Origin: Phycisphaerae bacterium
GTDB lineage: Bacteria > Planctomycetota > Phycisphaerae > Phycisphaerales > SM1A02
Direction: 5' to 3'
NCBI GenBank assembly: GCA_002711415.1
Contig: PARI01000021.1
Location: 44,470-83,740 of the forward strand
Length of the DNA: 39,271 bases
Shown here in pieces: positions 15,198-23,885 of the stretch; position 1 is the stretch's first letter, and each line of letters starts with the position of its first letter. The position numbers were made by a program, and so were the translations under genes. Under the pieces are notes generated by a model. It was not told where the DNA came from and did no database searches. It was given only the letters and a program-made list of their open reading frames with translations.

Positions 15198-15710
15198 TCA
15201 GGCGGACTCGCGGCGACGATCGTCGCCGCCATGATGGGACCCACGTTCCCACGTCGGGCACTCCAGGAACGAATCGTCCATGCCGACCATCGGGTATCGC
15301 TTCATCAGTGCCCCGGCAAGTTCCCCGCGCGAGACCAGCACGAAGAAGACCGGCACGCCGATGATCCGACAGGCGAACCGAAGGGCCCTGGGCAGGTCCT
15401 CCTCGGTCGTGGCCAGCTGGAGCGCCCCGTCATCCATGCGGATCGGAAGGATCCTGAACTGCCACGCCTGACGGCGGGACACCATCGATTCGACGGCGGG
15501 GTCATGATCGTCGAGGTTCACAGGGACCGAACGGGTCAGGTACGCGTACTGGGTGGCCCATGCCTGCTCGATCCTCGATGCATCGATGCCATACCGCTGC
15601 TCGCAGATCGCTCCGAACGGGCGGGCCGACGATCGCTGCTCGGCGAGGATCTGCTCGACCTGCTGCCTGTTGAGGCACCCTGACTGTACGAGAATCTCTC
15701 CTAGACGCAT
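15198..15710 (-). CDS. Stand-alone MshEN (GspE N-terminal-like) domain protein
   Basis: The product is 170 residues from ATG 15710, chosen because AGGAGGGA lies about 9 nt upstream. An in-frame ATG at 15842 would add a weaker N-terminus. The start MRLGEILVQSGCLNRQQVEQ, followed by an alpha-beta segment (LPIRMDDGALQLATTEED), matches the N-terminal module of type II secretion and pilus ATPases (GspE, PilB, MshE), which binds cyclic di-GMP in some members. No ATPase domain follows: the protein stops after a charged tail. It may act as a regulatory domain for a pilus or secretion ATPase encoded elsewhere. That is inference. The 3' end lies 15 nt from tRNA-Phe on the other strand. Confidence 0.78.
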   Translation of the reverse strand: MRLGEILVQSGCLNRQQVEQILAEQRSSARPFGAICEQRYGIDASRIEQAWATQYAYLTRSVPVNLDDHDPAVESMVSRRQAWQFRILPIRMDDGALQLATTEEDLPRALRFACRIIGVPVFFVLVSRGELAGALMKRYPMVGMDDSFLECPTWERGSHHGGDDRRRESA

Positions 15711-16025
15711 GGCGTAGTCCCTCCTGGATGAACCTGGTGGAACCATCGGAGCGAATCCGGCCCGACTGTTGCATGGATCAGCAAACTTTGCGTCCACTGC
15801 AGTCGGAAGTTCTGTCTGTACGAGCTTGAACGGAAACTTCACGGGATCGACATGGCGGCTGTTCCGGTAATTCTCATGGAGCCATCAATTCTGACTGCCA
15901 TGATCCGGGTTGATCGGGCCTGCCGGTCCGAGTCGGTGTATCGTGAAGCTGGGAAGCCTTGGATCTGGAGATGAATTCTGAGACCGGATGTTTCAAACGA
16001 GCGACTGGGGCGTGAAGCCGAACTG
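15711..16025. other. Divergent intergenic region, 315 nt
   Basis: No gene is supported here, although the frame of the rightward gene is open back to 15975 (see its entry). On the plus strand TGTATCGT (about 15935-15942) is a possible -10, without a good -35. I found no strong repeats or hairpins. Confidence 0.4.
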
Positions 16026-16967
16026 GTGGACTGGCTTCGAATGATCGAGCAGTCCACCGAGGCGAGCATCCCCCGCCGCCAGGCCTCGGAGATGCTCCAG
16101 CGACTGGAGGCCCCGTCCCGGGATACCCGGTACATGAGCACCCTCGGGGAGGTCGAGCTGGCCCGCCTGCTCGTGGACTCCGGCTGCAGGCTCGAACTGG
16201 AGGTCCCCACCCCCAGCGGGCGCACATGCGACTTCAAGGTGATGCTGGAGGATCGGGAGTGCTACCTCCACGTCAAGAACTTCGTCACGAAGACGCCAGG
16301 GTCAGGCCAGTTGCTGATCTCCAACAGGCTGCGGTACCTGGAGCAGATCAGGCAACCGTACGTCGTCGCCATCGACTGGGATCCGTCGTTGCAGGACCGG
16401 CAGATGCAGGAGTACGTGTCACTGTGCTCGGAGTTCATCCAGCATGCGAGCGTGGGTGACGAATTCATCGCCAGGGACCAGGACGGCAATGAGCTCGGAA
16501 GCTGCAGGATCATGGCCAAGTGGGATGGCAACTGCATCACGTTGGCCATCGGTGTCTCCCGGGCGTTCGAAGGGCAGGTCCAGCGTGTCCAGTCGCTTCT
16601 GAAGAAGGCCTATGCCCAGTTCATGCCATCCAGTGACAACATCATCGTGATCTGCAGTGCCGGCCAGGGCGACAACATGATCATCGACAACGCGCTGCTT
16701 GGCTCGCACGTCGAACGATGGGACCGGATCCCGCCACCGGGCAGTCGCGTCGCTCATGGACGGAGTGACGACGGGTTCTGGTCCGAGTCCAGATACAGCC
16801 AGAGCGCCATGGTGGTGTGGGTCAACATCGACCCGGAGGTCGATCCGACACGGCGTAGACTGTGGATCCGGCCGGGATTCGAACCGGCACCGGGCCTCGA
16901 GTCGATGCTGCAGAAGTCGCTTGACATCCATGACCGAAGCGTCATCACGCCTGATCATCGCAGGTGA
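16026..16967 (+). CDS. Possible PD-(D/E)XK nuclease-like protein
   Basis: The product is 313 residues from GTG 16026. The frame is open upstream to 15975, and the residues there (DVSNERLGREAEL) look native. There, GGAG (15967-15970) lies 7 nt before CTG 15978, so the true start may be earlier and unusual. Residues about 35-90 hold STLGEVELARLLVDSG, then a beta pair CDFKVMLEDRECYLHVKNF. This resembles the core of PD-(D/E)XK restriction-like or NERD-type domains (conserved E, then D, then x-V-K), with His in place of the usual Glu/Gln. The rest has no recognisable domain. The last 13 nt overlap the 3' end of hflX. Function is unknown and nuclease activity unproven. Confidence 0.68.
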   Translation: MDWLRMIEQSTEASIPRRQASEMLQRLEAPSRDTRYMSTLGEVELARLLVDSGCRLELEVPTPSGRTCDFKVMLEDRECYLHVKNFVTKTPGSGQLLISNRLRYLEQIRQPYVVAIDWDPSLQDRQMQEYVSLCSEFIQHASVGDEFIARDQDGNELGSCRIMAKWDGNCITLAIGVSRAFEGQVQRVQSLLKKAYAQFMPSSDNIIVICSAGQGDNMIIDNALLGSHVERWDRIPPPGSRVAHGRSDDGFWSESRYSQSAMVVWVNIDPEVDPTRRRLWIRPGFEPAPGLESMLQKSLDIHDRSVITPDHRR

Positions 16968-18367
16968 GGCGGAATCCGCGTCGCCCGCTCGGGCTTTGGA
17001 TCCCAGTCTCGTCGCAGCGCCTCGACCGCCTCGATGCCATCGATCAGCACCCTGGATCCGCCGCCCAGCAGTTCCTCGATCTGTCGCCGGCCGATGACTG
17101 TGGTGAGGTGGACATGACCGTCGACGTATTCCCGGTCAATGACCTCGGTTCGCTTCTCGACGAAGTCGACTCCACGTGAATCGGACAGTTCCAGCGTGAG
17201 CCTCACGGTCCTGAGCATACCCTTCTGCAGGGCAAGCACCCGATCGGCCAGCATGTCCAGACCCTCGCCGGTCGTGGCACTGACCGCGATGGCGCCGGGC
17301 TCGGCCTCCATCCACTGCTCGAGCGTCCGCTTGGGGCGATCCAGGTGAGCGCCCGTCCGCTCGGTCAGTTCCCTCAGTCGGTCGATCTTGTTGAGGACGA
17401 CGATCTGCTCCTGGTCGGCCTCGATCGAATCAAGGACGGACCGCACGGTGTCCAGGTGCTGCTCGGCCTCCGAATCACTCGTGTCGACCACCAGCAGCAG
17501 TACATGGGCGAAGATCGTCTCCTCGAGCGTGGAGCGGAAGCTCGCGACGAGGTGATGAGGCAGGTCGCGGATGAACCCGACCGTGTCCGAGAGCATCGCG
17601 GAATTGCCGCCACCGAGATTCCAACGTTCCACTCGTGTGCCGAGCGTCGCGAACAGTCGATCGCTTGCATGCGCCCCGCCCTCGGTCAACGCGTTGAACA
17701 ACGTGCTCTTTCCTGCGTTGGTGTACCCGACGAGACCCGCGGTGAAATGATCGAGCCGGCGTTTCTGCACCTGGCGGGTGCGCCTTGCCTGGACCTCTTC
17801 CAGCTGGCTCTTCAACCTCGACAGCCTCTGCTGCACGAGTCGCCTGTCGACCTCGAGCTGCTGTTCGCCGGGCCCCCTCGTGCCGACACCGATCGGTGCG
17901 CCGCCGGTGACCTGGCCCAGGTGCGACCACATCGCCCGCAGCCTCGGGGCCGTGTACTGCAGCTGTGCGATCTCGACCTGGAGCTGCGCCTGCTTGGTCG
18001 TGGCCCGGTTGGCGAAGATGTCCAGGATGAGCTCGCTTCGATCGATGATCTTGCAGCTGGTCTGCTCCTCCAGAGACTGGATCTGCCTGGGCGACAGCTC
18101 GTTGTCGAAGATGACGACCCCCGCCTCGAGTTCCCCGATCATCTCCTTGAGCTGCTCGACCTTCCCCTTGCCGAGGTAGGTCTGCCCACGGGGCACCTTC
18201 AATGACTGGATCATCTCGCCGACGATGTTGGACCCGGCCGTGCGGGCCAGTTCCCGGAGCTCTCGAAGCGGATCGTTGGCATCACGCCTGGAATCCGGAA
18301 GCAGGACTCCCACGAGGATCGCCTTTTCCTGCTGGAGCGTGATGTCGGAACGGTCGGTGTCCTTCAT
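16955..18367 (-). CDS. hflX: GTPase HflX
   Basis: The product is 470 residues. The N-terminal HflX domain (LRELRELARTAGSNIVGEMI, YLGKGKVEQLK, FDNELSPRQ), then GTRGPGEQQLEVDRR and a coiled-coil linker, are followed by the Ras-like GTPase domain: G1 GYTNAGKST, G3 DTVGF and G4 NKID. HflX binds the 50S subunit and can split stalled ribosomes under stress. The gene overlaps the PD-(D/E)XK-like gene tail by 13 nt. The ATG at 18367 has no clear Shine-Dalgarno. A GATACG-like -10 about 14 nt upstream is only suggestive. Confidence 0.96.
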   Translation of the reverse strand: MKDTDRSDITLQQEKAILVGVLLPDSRRDANDPLRELRELARTAGSNIVGEMIQSLKVPRGQTYLGKGKVEQLKEMIGELEAGVVIFDNELSPRQIQSLEEQTSCKIIDRSELILDIFANRATTKQAQLQVEIAQLQYTAPRLRAMWSHLGQVTGGAPIGVGTRGPGEQQLEVDRRLVQQRLSRLKSQLEEVQARRTRQVQKRRLDHFTAGLVGYTNAGKSTLFNALTEGGAHASDRLFATLGTRVERWNLGGGNSAMLSDTVGFIRDLPHHLVASFRSTLEETIFAHVLLLVVDTSDSEAEQHLDTVRSVLDSIEADQEQIVVLNKIDRLRELTERTGAHLDRPKRTLEQWMEAEPGAIAVSATTGEGLDMLADRVLALQKGMLRTVRLTLELSDSRGVDFVEKRTEVIDREYVDGHVHLTTVIGRRQIEELLGGGSRVLIDGIEAVEALRRDWDPKPERATRIPPHLR

Positions 18368-18492
18368 GGTGCGCCGCCAAGCGTATCATGCATCCATCGA
18401 CCCAAGGTGAACATCATGCCAATTCCGTTTGAAGCCATCTGCACGAGCAGGAATCCAAGCCGACAAGCCGGCCATGAACCGGTGGCGCGTCG

Positions 18493-19545
18493 ATGACCGA
18501 GGCCTCCGGACGATCCTGGACGGTGCTGGGCATCGAGAGTAGTTGCGAGGAGACGGCCGCCGCCGTCGTCGTCGACCAGTCGGATGTCCTTTCCAGCATC
18601 GTGATGACCCAGCACGAACTGCATGAGCAGTTCAGCGGTGTCGTTCCCGAGATCGCCTCCAGGGCACACGTGCAGCGGATCCTCCCTGCGGTCGAGATGG
18701 CCATGGAGCGAGCCGGATGCGCCTGGGACCAGATCGACGGGATCGCGGTGGGCAACCGGCCGGGCCTGATCGGCTCGCTGCTGGTCGGAGTCACCGCCGC
18801 CAAGACGCTCGCCTGGATGAGGAACCTGCCACTGGTTGGTGTCGATCACGTCGAATCGCACATCTGGTCGGTCCGACTGGGTGGAACCGAGCCGGAACTG
18901 CCAGCCCTTGGCCTGGTGATCTCCGGAGGCCACAGCAACATCTACTTCATTGATGAGTCAGAGTCGATCACGCTCATCGGGCGCACGATCGACGATGCGA
19001 TGGGCGAAGCGCTGGACAAGGCAGCCACGATCCTGGACCTGGGCTACCCGGGGGGGCCGAGGTTGGAGCGATGCGCCACCGACGGAGATCCGTCGGCCTA
19101 TCGGTTCCCCGTCTCCAGGCTCGGCAAGGAGAGCCTGGACTTCTCATTCAGCGGGCTGAAGACCTCGCTGTTGTACGAGGTCCGAGGAAGACCTTCCGGA
19201 CGTGGTGGCAACGACCAGTGGAGCGCACCACCGCCGATGAACGACCAGCGACGAGCCGACCTGGCCGCAAGCTTCCAGCATGCGGCCATCGAGGCCGTCC
19301 GCATCAAGCTGACCAGGGCCATCCAGCAGCACGGCGTGCGATCGCTGCTGGCCGGCGGAGGCGTCACCGCCAACGGGCCGACCAGGCGGATGCTCCAACA
19401 GGTCGCCGAGGAACACCAGGCACGACTGCACCTGCCGATGCCCGAGTACTGCATGGACAATGCCGCGATGATCGCGTCACTGGGCACTCGGGACCTCCGG
19501 CGTGGACGGCGTGATGACCTGGCCCTGACCGCAGCGGCGACGTGA
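18493..19545 (+). CDS. tsaD: tRNA N6-adenosine threonylcarbamoyltransferase TsaD
   Basis: The product is 350 residues. TsaD transfers the threonylcarbamoyl group to A37 of tRNAs that read ANN codons, together with TsaB and TsaE. The ASKHA signature starts at VLGIESSCEETAAAVV. Metal ligands His119 and His123 lie in VDHVESHIWS. LVISGGHSNIY, LDFSFSGLKTSL, GGGVTANGPTRRML and YCMDNAAMIA complete the family pattern. I used ATG 18493. No promoter or Shine-Dalgarno stands out in the 125 nt between this gene and divergent hflX. Confidence 0.96.
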   Translation: MTEASGRSWTVLGIESSCEETAAAVVVDQSDVLSSIVMTQHELHEQFSGVVPEIASRAHVQRILPAVEMAMERAGCAWDQIDGIAVGNRPGLIGSLLVGVTAAKTLAWMRNLPLVGVDHVESHIWSVRLGGTEPELPALGLVISGGHSNIYFIDESESITLIGRTIDDAMGEALDKAATILDLGYPGGPRLERCATDGDPSAYRFPVSRLGKESLDFSFSGLKTSLLYEVRGRPSGRGGNDQWSAPPPMNDQRRADLAASFQHAAIEAVRIKLTRAIQQHGVRSLLAGGGVTANGPTRRMLQQVAEEHQARLHLPMPEYCMDNAAMIASLGTRDLRRGRRDDLALTAAAT

Positions 19546-19573
19546 CCGGCCCGTGTCTTCATCGGTCGCGGTG

Positions 19574-19579
19574 TAGAAT
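19574..19579 (+). promoter_or_regulatory. -10 box of the release-factor-like gene, leaderless arrangement
   Basis: TAGAAT lies 6 nt before the ATG at 19586, with no Shine-Dalgarno between. The -35 region is poor. Confidence 0.45.
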
Positions 19580-19585
19580 CGAGCC

Positions 19586-20143
19586 ATGCCAGCACCACGG
19601 ATGCATGTAGAGGATGAGAAGCTGCTCGTGCAGCCACCGCACCCTGCGTCACTTGATCCACAGGATCTACTGGCCCAGTGCACGACCAGGACCGGGCGGG
19701 TCAGCGGGCCTGGCGGCACCAACAGGAACAAGGTCGACACCGCGATCGAGTTGATCCACGATCCGACCGGTCTGTCGGTCACGGCGACCGAACGACGATC
19801 ACAGCACCAGAACAGGTCGCGTGCCATCGACCGACTCAGGCGACGCCTGGCGATCGAGTGCCGGACGAGGATCGATCCGAAACGCCAGCGGCCGAGTGAA
19901 CTCTGGGCGCAGCGACGGCAAGGCGACAAGATGCCGATCAATCCACGACACGAGGATTATCCGACCCTTCTGGCAGAAGCCATGGACCTGGTCACGGCCC
20001 GTCGCTACGACCTTGCCGGAGCCGCCGGAATGCTCGGGATCACGATGAGCCAGTTGTGCAGGCTCATTCGACATGAAAAGAAGGCCATGGCCCGGATCAA
20101 CCAGGGACGGGATCGGATCGGCCTTCACAGGATCAAGGCATAG
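19586..20143 (+). CDS. Class I release-factor-like protein with GGT instead of GGQ
   Basis: The product is 185 residues. Residues about 32-95 match the catalytic RF-1 domain (RTGRVSGPGGTNRNKVDTAI, HDPTGLSV, ERRSQHQNRSRA). In class I factors and ArfB the tip reads GGQ, and the Gln positions water for peptidyl-tRNA hydrolysis. Here residues 43-45 are Gly-Gly-Thr. The basic NxNK and ERRSQxxN segments are intact. Residues about 130-185 form a helical tail with an HTH-like pattern (GAAGMLGITMSQLCRLIRH, then INQGRDRIG), as in other planctomycete RF-like proteins I know of. No codon-recognition domain is present, so it is not RF1 or RF2. It may bind ribosomes without hydrolysing peptidyl-tRNA. That is inference. 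Confidence 0.85.
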   Translation: MPAPRMHVEDEKLLVQPPHPASLDPQDLLAQCTTRTGRVSGPGGTNRNKVDTAIELIHDPTGLSVTATERRSQHQNRSRAIDRLRRRLAIECRTRIDPKRQRPSELWAQRRQGDKMPINPRHEDYPTLLAEAMDLVTARRYDLAGAAGMLGITMSQLCRLIRHEKKAMARINQGRDRIGLHRIKA

Positions 20144-20172
20144 GAATCCAGCATGCATGCGGCTAGGATGAG

Positions 20173-21420
20173 ATGGTCACAGACCACGCGACCTCACGGA
20201 GCATGACAGTGGAAACCGCATCGATCACGGACCAGCAGCTCAAGGCGATGATCAACGAGCAACTCGATGAGTTGATCCAGATCAGGCATGACCTGCACAC
20301 CCATCCCGAGTTGATGTTCCAGGAGGAACGCACAAGCGGCGTGGTCAAGACCCATCTTGATGCCGAGGGCATCCAGCACGTCGACGGTCTCGCCAAGGGA
20401 ACAGGTGTTCTCGGATACCTGCCAGGCGATGCCGGGCGGGCGATCGGCCTGCGGGCCGACATGGATGCGCTGCCGATCCTCGAGAAGACCGGCCTGCCCT
20501 ACGCCTCGGCGCACGAGGGACGCATGCATGCCTGTGGTCATGATGGTCACACCACGATCCTGATCGGGACCGCGAAGATCCTGGCGAGGATCCAGCGGGA
20601 ACACGGCCTGCCACGACCGGTGACGTTCCTGTTCCAGCCGGCCGAGGAAGGTGGTGCCGGCGGCGACCTGATGGTCCAGGAAGGCTGCCTCGACGGCTCG
20701 CTCATCGGTGAACCACTGGAGAACATCTTCGGGCTCCACGGCTGGCCACAGACCGAGCAGGGCGCCATCACGACCCGTGTCGGACCGATCATGGCCGAGT
20801 CGGACCGTTTCGAGATCACGATCCGTGGTGAAGGCTCACACGCAGCCTGGCCGCATGGCTCCCGTGATCCGATCATCGCCGCCAACGCGATCCTCACCGC
20901 TCTCCAGTCGATCGTCTCCAGAAACACCTCACCGACCGATTCGGTCGTGATCTCGACGACGATGTTCAATGCCGGAACGGCATTCAACGTCATCCCATCG
21001 GAGGCGAAACTGGCCGGCACCGTTCGCACGATCGATGGACAGGTCAAGGCGCGGACGATTGAGCGGATGGAGCAGATCGTTGCATCGATCGCGGCGGCGC
21101 ACGAGTGCACGGCGGAACTGGACTACCGGCACGGCTACCCGGTGCTGGTCAACGATGCCGAGGCCGTTGAGCTTCTCAGGGAGGCCGGGGTCGGCACCCT
21201 TGGCGCCCAGAACGTCCATGACATGGTCGATCCGGTCATGGGAGGAGAGGATTTCGCCTACTTCGCCAGGGAAATTCCGGCCTGCTTCTTCGGACTCGGG
21301 CTGATTCCCCGGGGCAGCGATTCGATGCCCCTGCTGCATCAGGACACGTTCGACTTCAATGATGCGGCGATCGCCCATGGAATCGAGATTTTCTGCAGAT
21401 TGGCCCTTCGATCGGCCTGA
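20173..21420 (+). CDS. M20D-family amidohydrolase
   Basis: The product is 415 residues from ATG 20173. ATG 20203 (ten residues shorter, with ACGGAG upstream) is an equally plausible start, and a TAGGAT -10-like box at 20164-20169 would favour it. Metal-binding segments are HACGHDGHTTIL, FQPAEEGGAGG, the dimerisation-domain RGEGSHAAWPHGSRDPI and MGGEDFAYF. This is the pattern of N-acyl-amino-acid, hippurate and IAA-amino-acid hydrolases. These cleave amide-linked acyl groups from amino acids using a dinuclear metal site. No signal peptide is seen, so it is cytoplasmic. The substrate cannot be fixed from sequence. Confidence 0.93.
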   Translation: MVTDHATSRSMTVETASITDQQLKAMINEQLDELIQIRHDLHTHPELMFQEERTSGVVKTHLDAEGIQHVDGLAKGTGVLGYLPGDAGRAIGLRADMDALPILEKTGLPYASAHEGRMHACGHDGHTTILIGTAKILARIQREHGLPRPVTFLFQPAEEGGAGGDLMVQEGCLDGSLIGEPLENIFGLHGWPQTEQGAITTRVGPIMAESDRFEITIRGEGSHAAWPHGSRDPIIAANAILTALQSIVSRNTSPTDSVVISTTMFNAGTAFNVIPSEAKLAGTVRTIDGQVKARTIERMEQIVASIAAAHECTAELDYRHGYPVLVNDAEAVELLREAGVGTLGAQNVHDMVDPVMGGEDFAYFAREIPACFFGLGLIPRGSDSMPLLHQDTFDFNDAAIAHGIEIFCRLALRSA

Positions 21421-21500
21421 ATCTGAAACCAACCGGGTCCCCGCGGATCAAACCAAAGAGCGTGTCGATGTTTCAAACCTGAGAGCGAGACCAGATAAAG

Positions 21501-23732
21501 ATGACCGATTCAACAAACTGGAAGACCATGCCACTGATCATCATCACCGCACTTGGCATGCTGTTGCCACTGGTCGGCACCCGGGCCATGGCCAGCTCCG
21601 AGGTCCTGCAGAGCCCGTTGAACAGGCTGGACATGCGTCGTTCAACCAAGCTCGAGGTCGCCGGCGTCGTCCCACTTCAACTCGACCGCGAGCAACTGGA
21701 CCGGATCAGGGACCTTGAGCACGTCACGCTTCTGGACTTCCCGGTCGAGTTCGGCCAGTCGTTGGACCTCCACCTCCATCGGCGTGAGATCACGAGGCCC
21801 TGGAGCAGGATCGTCTCGATGAGAAAGACCAGGGACGGACGGATCAAGGAGGTTCCGCTGGATGCACCCGACATCGTGCTGCTTGGCGGGACCGTGATCG
21901 GTGTCGAGGACTCACTCGTATCGCTTGCGATCGATGACACTGGTGTGCAGGGATACATGAAGGTCGGAACTCACCAGTACATCGTCGCCACCAAGCCGGG
22001 GTTTCCGCCGATGATCTACAGGACCGACCTGGCCGGACACCTGGTCGACCTTGCCGAGCACTTCTGCTCGACACCGGATCCGGCTGATCCGGTCGGGCAT
22101 GGAACGGCCACGGCCTCCCTGGTCCCGGGCGAGTGCCGCGAGATCTCCATCGCCCTGGAGACGGACTACGAGCTGCTTGGCAACGTCTTCGGTGGCAATG
22201 TCACGGCCACGCTGAACTATCTGGCAGCCCTGATGTCGGCCATCAACGAGATCTACGTCGAGCAACTGAACGTCCACATGTATGCGAGCTACATCCGCCT
22301 GTGGGAGACCCCGGACGACCCATGGACCCAGGATGGCGGCACGGGTGACCAGCTCGGCGAATTCCGCAACTACTGGGCCGCGAACATGAACAGCGTCCAG
22401 CGCGACCTGGCCCATTTCATCTCGGGCCGTTCCCTCGGTGGCGGAGTCGCATGGCTGCCGGGGCTCTGTGGCGATTTCGCCTACGCGCTGTCGGCGAACA
22501 TCAACGGCTCGTTCCCGATACCCATCGAGGACCTGAACGACCAGAACTGGGACCTGATGGTCGTGGCCCACGAATTCGGACACAACTTCGGCGCTCCCCA
22601 CACGCACTCGATCGGAGTCGATGGCTGCGGTAACAACGACTGCAGCCAGCTTCCCGGCACGATCATGAGCTACTGCCACCTCTGCAGCGGCGGGCTGAGC
22701 AACATCCTCCTTGAGTTCCATCCGACCAACCGCGACAACATGTGGGCCCTCCTGGACTCGGTTGACTGCGACTACGGCGGCTTCAGCGGCCCCCCGCTCG
22801 CCGTCAACGACACCGTGACCACAACCAACGACACCGGGATCCTCCTGGACGTGCTCAGGAACGACATCGAGGCCAACTGCGAACCCATCACGTTGGTCGG
22901 TTTCGATTCGACGAGCAGCCAGGGCGCGACCATCTCGCTCAGCGAGGGATCCGGCCCCGATGGACGGGACCAGCTCCTGTACGAACCCAATACCTCCATC
23001 AGCGGCACCGACACGTTCGAATACGTGATCCGGAACGCGGCCCTGTTCCCGCAGGAAGCGTCGGCAACCGTCAGTGTGGACATCGACTCGTTCAGGCCCG
23101 CGGAGAACCCCACGGGCGACACCCCCGGCATCCGGGTGGACTACTACCAGCTCGAGCCGCTGTCTGTCCTGCCCGACTTCGACACGCTCACGCCGATCGG
23201 TGACGAGATCCAGCCGGAGGTGGACTTCAGCTCCACCGGCGGCGAGTTCATCAACAGCGGACTGTCCGATGATGTCGGCGCGGTGTTCAGCGGTTGGATC
23301 ACCGTCGACACCCCGGGGTTCTGGACGTTCTACCTCGAGTCCGATGACGGTTCACGACTGCTCATCGGTGACGAGGTCGTCGTCGATAACGACGGGCTTC
23401 ACCCGATGCAGGAACGCCAGGGCGACATCGGTCTGGAGGCCGGAACCCATGCCATCAGGATCGAGTTCTTCGAGCGTGGCGGCGGTGCAGGCATCATCGC
23501 CCGCTGGGCAGGCGAGGGCGTGTCCAAGCAGGTGATCCCGGCATCCGCCTGGAGCCATGGCGGCGAGATCATCGCCGATCCAGATTTCAACGATGACGGC
23601 CGCGTCGATGGCGAGGATCTGGGCGTTCTCCTGGGGGCCTGGGGCACCAAGAACGCGATCATCGACCTTGACGGGAACCTCCTGATCGATGGTGGTGACC
23701 TCGGGGTCCTCCTCGGGGCCTGGACGGGCTGA
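21501..23732 (+). CDS. Secreted zinc metalloprotease (M12B-like) with PA14 and dockerin-like modules
   Basis: The product is 743 residues. The signal peptide is MPLIIITALGMLLPLVGTRAMA, preceded by nine residues if ATG 21501 is used. ATG 21528, with GGAAG upstream, may be the true start. Residues about 40-200 resemble a propeptide. The catalytic domain (about 210-420) carries HEFGHNFGAPH, the HExxHxxGxxH zinc motif, and a Met-turn (GTIMSYCHLC). Next comes a cadherin-like or Ig-like linker (AVNDTVTTTNDTGILLDVLRND), then a PA14-type domain near residues 540-690 (GFWTFYLESDDGSRLLIGDE, AGTHAIRIEFFERGGGAG). The end holds two dockerin-like repeats (DFNDDGRVDGEDL, DLDGNLLIDGGDL). Probably a surface or secreted protease for polymer degradation. 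Confidence 0.93.
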   Translation: MTDSTNWKTMPLIIITALGMLLPLVGTRAMASSEVLQSPLNRLDMRRSTKLEVAGVVPLQLDREQLDRIRDLEHVTLLDFPVEFGQSLDLHLHRREITRPWSRIVSMRKTRDGRIKEVPLDAPDIVLLGGTVIGVEDSLVSLAIDDTGVQGYMKVGTHQYIVATKPGFPPMIYRTDLAGHLVDLAEHFCSTPDPADPVGHGTATASLVPGECREISIALETDYELLGNVFGGNVTATLNYLAALMSAINEIYVEQLNVHMYASYIRLWETPDDPWTQDGGTGDQLGEFRNYWAANMNSVQRDLAHFISGRSLGGGVAWLPGLCGDFAYALSANINGSFPIPIEDLNDQNWDLMVVAHEFGHNFGAPHTHSIGVDGCGNNDCSQLPGTIMSYCHLCSGGLSNILLEFHPTNRDNMWALLDSVDCDYGGFSGPPLAVNDTVTTTNDTGILLDVLRNDIEANCEPITLVGFDSTSSQGATISLSEGSGPDGRDQLLYEPNTSISGTDTFEYVIRNAALFPQEASATVSVDIDSFRPAENPTGDTPGIRVDYYQLEPLSVLPDFDTLTPIGDEIQPEVDFSSTGGEFINSGLSDDVGAVFSGWITVDTPGFWTFYLESDDGSRLLIGDEVVVDNDGLHPMQERQGDIGLEAGTHAIRIEFFERGGGAGIIARWAGEGVSKQVIPASAWSHGGEIIADPDFNDDGRVDGEDLGVLLGAWGTKNAIIDLDGNLLIDGGDLGVLLGAWTG

Positions 23733-23765
23733 CCCCCACCGGGGGCTGGCCCGGGCGATCGACCA

Positions 23766-23794
23766 TTGTCCACCAGCCGGGACTGTGCTATGCT
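23766..23794 (+). promoter_or_regulatory. Promoter of the rplK-rplA-rplJ-rplL operon
   Basis: TTGTCC (23766-23771) and TATGCT (23789-23794) are separated by exactly 17 nt. The predicted start near 23801 leaves a leader of about 85 nt before rplK. A CCCCC-ACC-GGGGG hairpin at 23733-23745, just after the protease stop, lacks a U-tract and is at best a weak terminator. Confidence 0.65.
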
Positions 23795-23885
23795 GCCCGG
23801 CTCAATATTCCAGACCGCTCGTACGACTGCACCAGCAGGTGCCAGGCCGGCACCACGAACCGGATGCAGTTGGAGGTAGAAGACA

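Noticed and set aside
23733-23745. Terminator after the metalloprotease gene
   Set aside because: The 5-bp C/G stem has a 3-nt loop and no U-tract, so it is too weak to call as a terminator.
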